Shown here: positions 13,289 through 19,972 of the stretch, in pieces
Layout of the letters: every line of letters begins with the position of its first letter
How positions within the stretch are numbered: position 1 is the stretch's first letter
The notes under the pieces: model-generated
Seen by the model: only the letters and a program-made list of their open reading frames with translations
Database searches by the model: none
What the model was told of the DNA's origin: nothing
Made by a program: the position numbers and the translations under genes
Origin: Actinomadura oligospora ATCC 43269
GTDB lineage: Bacteria; Actinomycetota; Actinomycetes; Streptosporangiales; Streptosporangiaceae
DNA length: 64,000 nt
Assembly: GCF_000518265.1 (NCBI RefSeq)
Contig: NZ_KI912412.1
Span: 62,001 to 126,000 of the forward strand
Direction: 5' to 3'

Positions 13289-13972
13289 TTGTCCCTGTTC
13301 GACATGCCCGTGGCAGGCGCGTACGCGCTGGTCAAAGGGCTGACCCTGACCCTGGAACCGATCGCGGGCGGGCTCGCCGCCGTCCTCGCGATCATCGTGT
13401 TCACGCTGGCCGTCCGGGCCCTGCTGCTGCCGCTCGCGGTGCGGGCGGCCCGTGGTGAGCGGGCCCGCGCCGCGCTCGTCCCGGAGCTGACGCGCCTGCG
13501 CGAACGGCACCGGCGCGATCCCGAACGGCTGCGTCGGGAGACGGCCGCGCTGTACGAGCGGGAGGGCGCGTCGCCGCTGACCGGCCTCGGCCCGATGGTG
13601 CTCCAGTTCCCGTTCTTCGTGGTCATGTACACGCTGTTCCGGTCGGCGGTGATCGCCGGGCACCAGAACGTCCTGCTCGCGCACACGCTGTTCTCGGCGC
13701 CGCTCGGGCAGAACGTCGTCGCGGTCGCCGGGGCGGGCCTGTTCACGCCCGCCGGGCTGGTCTTCGCGGGCCTGCTACTGGCGCTGGCGGCGGTGGCCTG
13801 GTGGTCGTCGCGGCACGCGTCCGGCACGTGGGTGCGGCTCCTGTCGCTCGGGACCGTGCTGGTCGCGGTGTTCGCGCCGCTCGCGGCGGGCGTGTACCTG
13901 CTGACGTCGGCGTCGTGGACGGCCGTGGAGCGGACGGTCCTGCGCCGCACGATCCTCGCCCCCGCCCCGTGA
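13289..13972 (+). CDS. YidC/Oxa1-family membrane insertase paralogue
   Basis: A 227-residue protein with the YidC core: a first helix, a cytoplasmic hairpin loop (VRAARGERARAALVPELTRL then RERHRRDPERLRRETAALYE), GASPLTGLGPMVLQFPFFVV, and three further helices. It lacks the periplasmic domain and basic tail of the main YidC, so it is likely a second, specialised insertase. The start is TTG at 13289 with an excellent ribosome site (GGAGGAACGTC just upstream). It follows DUF6412 by 28 bp. Confidence 0.88.
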   Translation: MSLFDMPVAGAYALVKGLTLTLEPIAGGLAAVLAIIVFTLAVRALLLPLAVRAARGERARAALVPELTRLRERHRRDPERLRRETAALYEREGASPLTGLGPMVLQFPFFVVMYTLFRSAVIAGHQNVLLAHTLFSAPLGQNVVAVAGAGLFTPAGLVFAGLLLALAAVAWWSSRHASGTWVRLLSLGTVLVAVFAPLAAGVYLLTSASWTAVERTVLRRTILAPAP

Positions 13973-13999
13973 AGACGGCCGCCGGGTGACACCGACCTG

Positions 14000-14064
14000 T
14001 TGACGGAACCCCCGGGACCCGAGTTCGATAGAGGGAACCGAACGCGACTCGGGTTCCCGGGGGT
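14000..14064 (+). promoter_or_regulatory. P450 promoter with a long inverted repeat over the ribosome site
   Basis: TTGACG (14000-14005) and TTCGAT (14024-14029) form a possible promoter with 18-bp spacing. Arms of 17 and 18 nt (14008-14024 and 14047-14064) pair perfectly apart from one bulged base, with a 22-nt loop. The right arm includes the G-rich stretch that would be the only ribosome site for the P450 ATG at 14073. The element could be a transcription-factor site, an attenuator, or an mRNA hairpin that shuts off translation. Confidence 0.55.
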
Positions 14065-14072
14065 GCTGCTGG

Positions 14073-15353
14073 ATGACGACGGCCACCGCGCACGACGCCG
14101 ACCTGTCCGACCTCGCCTTCTGGGCCCGGCCCCCGGCCGCCCGCGAGGCGGCGTTCGCCGAGCTCAGGCGGCTGGACAAGCCGAGGTTCTACCGTGAGCT
14201 GAAACTGCCGTTCATCCGGAGCGGAGCGGGCTACCACGCGCTCGTCCGGCACGCGGACGTGGTGGAGGCGAGCCGCACGCCGGAGGTCTTCAGCAGCGAG
14301 CCGTGCTCGAACAGCATCGCGGACCTGCCCGGCTACATGGCCCGCTACTTCGGCTCGATGATCAACATGGACGACCCGCGGCACGCCCGCCTGCGCCGGA
14401 TCGTGTCCCGGGCGTTCACCCCGCGCGTGCTCGCCCGGACCGAGACCGACCTGCACGCGAGCGCCCGCCGCATCGTGGACGACCTGCTCGCGGCCGGGCC
14501 GGGGGACTTCGTCACCGACGTCGCCGCGCGCCTTCCGGTTCAGGTCATCTGCGACATGATGGGTATCCCCGAGGCCGACCGGGCGAAGGTCTACGACCGG
14601 ACGAACGTGATCCTCGGCATCGGCGACCCCGAGTACACCGGCGGACGCGAGTTCGTCCGGAGCGGGATCACCCGCACCGGCGTCCTGTACGGGCTCGCCT
14701 CCGGGCTGGCGGCCGGGTACGAGCTGAACCACATGGCGATGAAGCTCGCCAGACGGCGTCGCCGCGCGCCCGGCGACGACCTGGTCTCCGCGCTGGTCAC
14801 CGCGAACGTGGACGGCGAGTCGCTGACCGACCAGGAGATCGGCTCGTTCTTCATCCTGCTGGTGGTCGCGGGCAACGAGACGACCCGGAACGCCATGGCG
14901 CACGGCCTGAAGCTGCTCACCGACAACCCCGGGCAGCGGGCGCTGCTGCTGGCCGACTTCGACGGGCGGATCGCGGGCGCGGTCGAGGAGATCGTCCGGA
15001 TGGCGACACCGGTGATCCAGTTCCGCCGGACGGTGACCCGCGACCACGAGATGAACGGCAACCGGTACCGCGCCGGGGACAAGGCGCTGCTCTTCTACAA
15101 CTCGGCGAACCGGGACGAGACGGTCTTCGAGCGGCCGGACCGCTTCGACATCCTGCGCTCCCCCAACCCGCACGTCGGGTTCGGCGGCCCCGGCCCGCAC
15201 TTCTGCCTGGGCGCGAACCTGGCCCGGCGCGAGATCACCGTCATGTTCCGCGAGCTGTTCGAACGCGTCCCGACGATCCGCGCCGAGGGCGAACCCGACC
15301 GGCTCTACTCGAACTTCATCAACGGCATCAAGCACCTGTCCTTCACGTACTGA
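14073..15353 (+). CDS. Cytochrome P450 (CYP125/142-like group)
   Basis: A 426-residue haem monooxygenase with all P450 signatures: the I-helix oxygen-binding motif AGNETT (about residue 267), the ExxR motif in VEEIVRMATP, and the haem-binding loop FGGPGPHFCLGANLAR with Cys378 as axial ligand. The segments SMINMDDPRHARLRRIVSRA and ETTRNAMAHGLKLL resemble actinobacterial steroid and lipid hydroxylases such as CYP125, CYP142 and CYP124. The gene is followed by an SDR and an OYE-type reductase and faces a pair of acyl-CoA dehydrogenase genes, which fits oxidation of a steroid-like or branched lipid substrate. The exact substrate cannot be told. Confidence 0.92.
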   Translation: MTTATAHDADLSDLAFWARPPAAREAAFAELRRLDKPRFYRELKLPFIRSGAGYHALVRHADVVEASRTPEVFSSEPCSNSIADLPGYMARYFGSMINMDDPRHARLRRIVSRAFTPRVLARTETDLHASARRIVDDLLAAGPGDFVTDVAARLPVQVICDMMGIPEADRAKVYDRTNVILGIGDPEYTGGREFVRSGITRTGVLYGLASGLAAGYELNHMAMKLARRRRRAPGDDLVSALVTANVDGESLTDQEIGSFFILLVVAGNETTRNAMAHGLKLLTDNPGQRALLLADFDGRIAGAVEEIVRMATPVIQFRRTVTRDHEMNGNRYRAGDKALLFYNSANRDETVFERPDRFDILRSPNPHVGFGGPGPHFCLGANLARREITVMFRELFERVPTIRAEGEPDRLYSNFINGIKHLSFTY

Positions 15354-15381
15354 ACGCATCGGCACGTACTGAACGCATCGG
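15344..15381. repeat. 19-bp tandem duplication over the P450 stop codon
   Basis: CACGTACTGAACGCATCGG is present twice in tandem (15344-15362 and 15363-15381), with a few bases of a third copy. The first contains the P450 stop TGA; the second repeats it in another frame in the 45-bp gap before the SDR gene. Confidence 0.9.
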
Positions 15382-15398
15382 CACGGAAAGGCGGCGCC

Positions 15399-16226
15399 AT
15401 GGGCACGTTCGCGGTCACCGGGTCGGCGTCCGGCATGGGCGCGGCCAGCGCCGCCCTGCTGGAACGGGCCGGTCACACCGTCATCGGCGTCGACCTGCGC
15501 GACGCGGTCGTGATCGCCGACCTCGGCACCCCGGACGGACGCGCCCACGCGGTCAAGGAGGTCCTGGCCCTCAGCGGCGGGCGGCTCGACGGCGTCGCCG
15601 CGATCGCCGGGGTCGGCCCGAACGTCCCGGACGCCGCCGCCGTCATGTCGATCAACTACTTCGGCCCGGTCGCGCTGCTGACCGGGCTGCGCGAGGCGCT
15701 CGCCGCGTCCGGCGCGGGACGCGCGGTCGTGATCAGCTCCAACTCGGCCAGCACCGTCCCGCTTGTGGACGACGAGCTGGCCGCCCTGGCCCTCGCGGGC
15801 GACGAGGACGGCGCGCGCGACCGGGCCCGCGCGGGTCAGGCCGCCACGCCCGCCGGGATCCTGGAGTTCGCGCCGAGCATCCCCGCGTACGCCACGTCCA
15901 AGCTGGCCATCGCGCACTGGGTGCGGCGGACGGCCGTGACCCCCGAATGGGCGCGGCAGGGCGTCCTGCTCAACGCGATCGCGCCCGGCGCGGTGCTGAC
16001 GCCGCTGATGACGGGCTCCACGGGCGGCGCGGCGGACCGCGACCCCGACGAGTTCCCCACCCCGATGCCGCTCGGGATCTTCGGCGAGGCCGAGGACATC
16101 GCGTTCTGGGTGCACCAGTTCCTCCGGCCCGAGGCGCGGTTCACCACCGGCGCCGTCCTGTACGTGGACGGCGGCACCGACGCGGCCATGCGCCCGGACG
16201 GCCACCCGTCCGCGATGACGTTCTGA
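15399..16226 (+). CDS. Short-chain dehydrogenase/reductase (3-alpha-HSD/carbonyl reductase-like)
   Basis: A 275-residue Rossmann oxidoreductase. The cofactor motif is TGSASGMG at the N-terminus, followed by GVDLRDA, which prefers NAD(H); the catalytic residues lie in VVISSNSAS and YATSKLAIAHW (the YxxxK pair). An insertion of about 45 residues between the catalytic Ser and Tyr, and the short N-terminal half, resemble 3-alpha-hydroxysteroid dehydrogenase/carbonyl reductase. It lies between the P450 and OYE genes with a GAAAGG ribosome site, suggesting an operon acting on one substrate. Confidence 0.88.
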   Translation: MGTFAVTGSASGMGAASAALLERAGHTVIGVDLRDAVVIADLGTPDGRAHAVKEVLALSGGRLDGVAAIAGVGPNVPDAAAVMSINYFGPVALLTGLREALAASGAGRAVVISSNSASTVPLVDDELAALALAGDEDGARDRARAGQAATPAGILEFAPSIPAYATSKLAIAHWVRRTAVTPEWARQGVLLNAIAPGAVLTPLMTGSTGGAADRDPDEFPTPMPLGIFGEAEDIAFWVHQFLRPEARFTTGAVLYVDGGTDAAMRPDGHPSAMTF

Positions 16227-16239
16227 GGAGACGACGACC

Positions 16240-17397
16240 GTGCCCGAGGTGTTCGAGCCCGCGAGGCTGGGGCCGCTGACCCTGCGCAACCGGATCATCA
16301 AGGCCGCCACGTTCGAGGGGATGAGCCGGGGCGCGCTGGTCTCGGACGACCTGGTCGAGTTCCACCGGCGGCACGCCGCGGGCGGCGTCGGGATGACGAC
16401 GGTCGCGTACTGCGCCGTCCAGCCCGAGGGACGGACCGAGCGGAACCAGATCTGGATGCGTCCCGAGGCCGTCCCCGGGCTGCGGCGGCTCGCCGAGGCC
16501 GTCCACGCGGAGGGCGCGGCGGTGTCGGCGCAGATCGGGCACGCGGGACCGGTCGCCAACAGCCGCTCCAACCGCGTGCCGTCGCTCGCGCCGGTCGGCA
16601 TGTTCAACCCGCAGAGCCTGCAGATGACCAGGCGCGCCACCGAGGAGGACATCCAGCGCGTCACGGACGCGCACGCGACGGCCGCGCGGCTCGCGATCGA
16701 GGCGGGCTTCGACGCCGTGGAGATCCACCTCGGCCACAACTACTTCGCCAGCTCGTTCCTCAGCCCGCGGATCAACCGGCGCAGGGACGGCTACGGCGGG
16801 TCGCTGGAGAACCGGGCGAAGGTCGCGCGGGCGGTGGCGCGGGCCGTCCGGGACGAGGTGGGCGACCGCGTCGCCGTCCTCGCCAAGCTCAACATGGACG
16901 ACGGCGTCCGCGGCGGCCTCCGCCCGGACGAGAGCGTCCGGGTCGCGGAATGGCTGGAACAGGACGGTTCGGTCGACGCGCTCGAACTCACCGCGGGCAG
17001 CTCCCTGCTCAACCCGATGTACCTGTTCCGCGGGGACGCGCCCATCAAGGAGTTCGCCGCGACGTTCCCGCAGCCGCAGCGGCTCGGCGTCCAGCTGGTG
17101 GGGAAGCGGTTCATCCGCGCCTACCCGTACGAGGAGGCGTTCCTGCTGGACACGGCGCGGCGCTTCCGGGAGGCCCTGGACCTGCCGCTCGTCCTGCTCG
17201 GCGGCATCACCGAGCGCGCCACGATGGACCTGGCCATGGCCGAGGGCTTCCCGTTCGTCGCGATGGCGCGGGCGCTGCTGCGCGAGCCCGACCTGATCAA
17301 CCGGATCAAGGCCGAGCCCGCGACGCCGTCGCTCTGCGTCCACTGCAACAAGTGCATGCCGACGATCTTCACCGGCACCCGCTGCGTCCTCGCCTGA
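16240..17397 (+). CDS. Old yellow enzyme-family NADH:flavin oxidoreductase with iron-sulfur-type cysteines
   Basis: A 385-residue FMN-dependent (beta/alpha)8 barrel. Family motifs: PLTLRNRIIKAATFEGMSRG, the active-site HLGHNYFASSFLSPRINRRR then DGYGGSLENR, and GGITERATMDLAMAEGFPFV for phosphate binding. The C-terminus keeps CVHCNKCMPTIFTGTRCVLA, a C-x2-C-x2-C-x11-C set as in the 4Fe-4S members (2,4-dienoyl-CoA reductase, trimethylamine dehydrogenase), yet the protein ends there without the FAD/NADPH domains. The GTG start has GAGGAG upstream. A role in reducing an enone or dienoyl intermediate is likely. Confidence 0.9.
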   Translation: MPEVFEPARLGPLTLRNRIIKAATFEGMSRGALVSDDLVEFHRRHAAGGVGMTTVAYCAVQPEGRTERNQIWMRPEAVPGLRRLAEAVHAEGAAVSAQIGHAGPVANSRSNRVPSLAPVGMFNPQSLQMTRRATEEDIQRVTDAHATAARLAIEAGFDAVEIHLGHNYFASSFLSPRINRRRDGYGGSLENRAKVARAVARAVRDEVGDRVAVLAKLNMDDGVRGGLRPDESVRVAEWLEQDGSVDALELTAGSSLLNPMYLFRGDAPIKEFAATFPQPQRLGVQLVGKRFIRAYPYEEAFLLDTARRFREALDLPLVLLGGITERATMDLAMAEGFPFVAMARALLREPDLINRIKAEPATPSLCVHCNKCMPTIFTGTRCVLA

Positions 17398-17507
17398 GCG
17401 GCAGAGCGCAGACACCGCCTGAGCGGCAGAGCGCAGACACCGCCTGAGCGGCAGAGCGCCAGAACGCCTGAGCGGCAGAGCGCCAACACCGCCTGAGCAG
17501 CTGAAAG
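17391..17507. repeat. 25-bp tandem repeat array starting on the OYE stop codon
   Basis: A unit beginning CGCCTGAGCGGCAGAGCG is repeated at 17391, 17416, 17441 (24 nt), 17465 and partly at 17490, with a few changes in the last bases. The first copy starts in the last sense codons and contains the OYE stop TGA; the array fills the gap to the convergent acyl-CoA dehydrogenase gene. It may influence termination of both convergent transcripts. Confidence 0.92.
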
Positions 17508-17516
17508 GCCGAGCGC

Positions 17517-18599
17517 CTAGGTCAGTCCGAGCGCTTCGGCGAGACGCGCCCGGTGCGCGCGCGGCGGGCCGAGCATGACCTCGTCGGCCTTGGCGCGTTT
17601 GTAGTACAGGTGCGCGTCGTGTTCCCAGGTGAAGCCGATGCCGCCGTGCAGGAGCAGGTGGTCCTTGGCGACCTGGAAGTAGGCGCGGCCCATGAAGGAC
17701 GCGGCGAACGCGGCGGCCTCCGGGAGTTCGTCCGGCGCCTCGTCCGCCGCCCACACCGCGTACCGGACGACCGACTCGGCCTGTTCGAGGACGCAGTGCA
17801 TGTCCGCCAGCTTGTGCTTCACCCCCTGGAACGACCCGACGAAACGCCCGAACTGGACGCGCAGCTTGGCGTACTCGACGATCACGTCCAGGCAGCGCCG
17901 CATCCCGCCGAGCTGCTCGGCGGCCAGGAGCACGGACGCGACGTCCACGGTCCGGTCGATCACCGCGCCCGCGTCGGACGCCCCGAGCAGCCGCGCCGGG
18001 ACCCCGCCCAGCTCGGCCCGCGCCTGCGGACGGGTCAGGTCGAACGTGGTCAGCGGCGTGAGGACGAGACCGGGCGCGTCCGCCGCGACGGCGAAGACGC
18101 CCCGGCGGCCCTCCCCGGTCGAGGCGACGACGAGCAGCAGGTCGGCGGACGGCCCGTCCGGCACCCGCTCGACCACGCCCTCCAGCACCCACTCGCCCCG
18201 GTCGACGATCCGCCCCACCGGCGGCTCGCCGTCGGGCAGCGCGACGACCGCGACCGTCTCGCCGGACGCGACGCCGGGCAGCAGGTCCTTGGCGTCGAGC
18301 GCGACCAGCAGCGACGCCGCGACGGCCGCCGAGAGGTACGGAACGGGAGTCAGCGCCGCGCCCAGCTCCTCCAGGACGACTGCGACCTCGCCGAACCCGG
18401 CTCCCGAGCCGCCGTGCGCCTCCGGCACCGCGAGCCCGGCCAGCCCCAGCTCGGACGACAGCCGCGTCCACGCCGTCCGGTCGTACGGCTCGTCCGACTC
18501 GGCGATCTCCCGGACGCGCGCCATCGGCGCCCGGTCCGCCAGGAAGGACCGCACGGTCGCGGCCAGCTCCCGCTGCTCCTCGGTCGGGATGAGCCTCAC
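17517..18599 (-). CDS. Acyl-CoA dehydrogenase, small partner subunit
   Basis: A 360-residue FAD-fold protein of the ACAD superfamily: N-terminal helices (IPTEEQRELAATVRSFLADR), then LGLAGLAVPEAHGGSGAGFG, and the C-terminal four-helix domain (VQFGRFVGSFQGVKHKLADM and LHGGIGFTWEHDAHLYYKRA). It overlaps the upstream ACAD gene by GTGA. Such paired, unequal ACAD genes encode alpha2beta2 enzymes in mycobacterial cholesterol side-chain degradation (FadE26-27, FadE28-29), where only one subunit carries the catalytic base. This one lacks the usual GTNEI loop and looks like the non-classical partner. Confidence 0.9.
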   Translation of the reverse strand: MRLIPTEEQRELAATVRSFLADRAPMARVREIAESDEPYDRTAWTRLSSELGLAGLAVPEAHGGSGAGFGEVAVVLEELGAALTPVPYLSAAVAASLLVALDAKDLLPGVASGETVAVVALPDGEPPVGRIVDRGEWVLEGVVERVPDGPSADLLLVVASTGEGRRGVFAVAADAPGLVLTPLTTFDLTRPQARAELGGVPARLLGASDAGAVIDRTVDVASVLLAAEQLGGMRRCLDVIVEYAKLRVQFGRFVGSFQGVKHKLADMHCVLEQAESVVRYAVWAADEAPDELPEAAAFAASFMGRAYFQVAKDHLLLHGGIGFTWEHDAHLYYKRAKADEVMLGPPRAHRARLAEALGLT

Positions 18600-19777
18600 T
18601 CGCCGTCCTCCTTCGCCTGCGTGCCGACCTTCAGCGCCTTGAACGGGATGGTCCGGTCCACCTGCGGCTCGCGCGGCAGGCCGAGCACCCGGTCGCCGAT
18701 GATGTTCCGCATGATCTCGTTGGTGCCGCCGCCGAGCGCCATGCCGGGCCCCCAGGCGAGCGCCCGCGCGATCGGGCCGTCCCCGACCAGGCACTCCGGG
18801 CCGAGGATCTCGCTCGCCAGGTCGGCGCTCGCGAGGGTCAGGTCGGCGAGCAGCAGCTTGCTCACCGAGCCGCGCGCGCCCGGCTGGATCCCGGCCTTGA
18901 CCTCCTGCGACATCCGCGCGTTGAGCAGGTCGAAGGCGCGTTCCCGCAGGTAGAGGTCCAGCAGCAGGTCGCGGACGCCCGGCTCGCCGAGCAGGCCGCG
19001 CTCGCGGGCGGCGGTCCGCAGCGCCGCGAACGACGCCGGGCGCTCGGTGCGGGTCGCGCCCATCCCGATCGACACCCGCTCGTGCAGCAGCGTCGTCACG
19101 GCCGCCGCCCAGCCGCCGTCCACCTCGCCGACCACGTTCTCCGCCGGGACGCGGACGCCGGTGAAGAAGATCTCGTTGAAGTGCGACTCGCCCGTCATGT
19201 CCCGCAGCGCCCGGACGTCCACGCCCGGGTCGTGCATGTCGACCACGAACATCGTGATGCCCTGGTGCTTGGGGACGTCCGGGTCGGTGCGCGCGATCAG
19301 CAGCCCGAGGTCGGCCTGCCGGGCGGCCGACGTCCACACCTTCTGGCCGTCCACGACCCAGTGGCCGCCGTCCCGCACCGCGCGGGTCTGCAGGGACGCC
19401 ACGTCCGAGCCCGCGCCCGGCTCGGAGAACATCTGGCACCAGATCTCCTCGCCGCGCAGCAGCGGCCGGACGTACCGGCGCTTCTGCTCCTCGGTGCCGA
19501 GCGACAGCAGCGTCGGCCCGCACATCCCGAGGCCGATCCCGAACACGCCGACCGGCAGCGGGACGTCGGCCGCGGCCTGCTGGAACGCGCGCTCCTCGGC
19601 CGCCGACAGGCCCCGGCCGCCGTACTCGGCGGGCCAGGTGATCCCCACGTACCCCGCGTCGTACAGGTCGGCCATGAACGCGCGCGACTCCGCCAGGCCC
19701 GGATCGGGCGGCAGATCGGCCGTGCGTTCCGCGAGCCACGCGCGGGCGCGGCTCCGGTACTCGTCGAGATCCGTCAC
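18596..19777 (-). CDS. Acyl-CoA dehydrogenase, large partner subunit
   Basis: A 393-residue ACAD with the expected substrate- and FAD-binding segments: WCQMFSEPGAGSDVASLQTR, WVVDGQKVWTSAARQADLGL, and the C-terminal LGGGTNEIMRNIIGDRVLGL. The GTG start (MTDLDEYRSRARAWL) has GGAGGA upstream. It precedes and overlaps the second ACAD gene, so they are made together, probably as a heterotetramer oxidising a bulky CoA thioester. The facing P450/SDR/OYE genes support a steroid-like substrate, which is inference. Confidence 0.92.
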   Translation of the reverse strand: MTDLDEYRSRARAWLAERTADLPPDPGLAESRAFMADLYDAGYVGITWPAEYGGRGLSAAEERAFQQAAADVPLPVGVFGIGLGMCGPTLLSLGTEEQKRRYVRPLLRGEEIWCQMFSEPGAGSDVASLQTRAVRDGGHWVVDGQKVWTSAARQADLGLLIARTDPDVPKHQGITMFVVDMHDPGVDVRALRDMTGESHFNEIFFTGVRVPAENVVGEVDGGWAAAVTTLLHERVSIGMGATRTERPASFAALRTAARERGLLGEPGVRDLLLDLYLRERAFDLLNARMSQEVKAGIQPGARGSVSKLLLADLTLASADLASEILGPECLVGDGPIARALAWGPGMALGGGTNEIMRNIIGDRVLGLPREPQVDRTIPFKALKVGTQAKEDGE

Positions 19778-19861
19778 GGGGCGGCTCCTCCCGGGGGACG
19801 ACGCGACCCGCGCGGCGCACGGCCCGCGCCGGGCCGCCGCCACGCGTGTCAGTACGCGCTT

Positions 19862-19890
19862 ACGCTAGCGCCCCGAACCCCGTTCGGTCA
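19862..19890 (-). promoter_or_regulatory. Promoter of the acyl-CoA dehydrogenase pair with an operator-like inverted repeat
   Basis: Read on the minus strand, TGACCG (19890-19885) and TAGCGT (19867-19862) are spaced by exactly 17 bp. The spacer and -35 are covered by the perfect inverted repeat CCGAAC-CCC-GTTCGG (19873-19887). The position is ideal for a TetR-type repressor. The half-site resembles the AAC/GTT core of KstR sites but the 3-bp centre differs. Confidence 0.55.
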
Positions 19891-19929
19891 CCCCGCGACG
19901 ACGCCCGCCTCCGGACGGGGACAGCGAAA

Positions 19930-19961
19930 AGGGCCTCCCGGGAAACCCCCCGGAAGGCCCT
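19930..19961 (-). terminator. Intrinsic terminator after valS
   Basis: On the minus strand a hairpin (AGGGCCT arm, one mismatch, then CCGGG pairing) is followed by TTTTC, 11 nt after the valS stop codon. Confidence 0.75.
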
Positions 19962-19972
19962 CGAAACCGTCG

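Noticed and set aside
13743..16739. A 998-residue minus-strand frame across P450, SDR and OYE genes
   Set aside because: It runs antisense to three genes with clear catalytic motifs and shows no domain of its own.
17391..17507. The 25-bp repeats as a CRISPR array
   Set aside because: There are no spacers: units are directly adjacent, too short, and no cas genes are near.
19873..19887. A KstR operator for the acyl-CoA dehydrogenase pair
   Set aside because: The AAC/GTT half-sites are similar, but the centre is 3 bp and the outer bases differ from the KstR consensus, so I keep it only as an unnamed operator.
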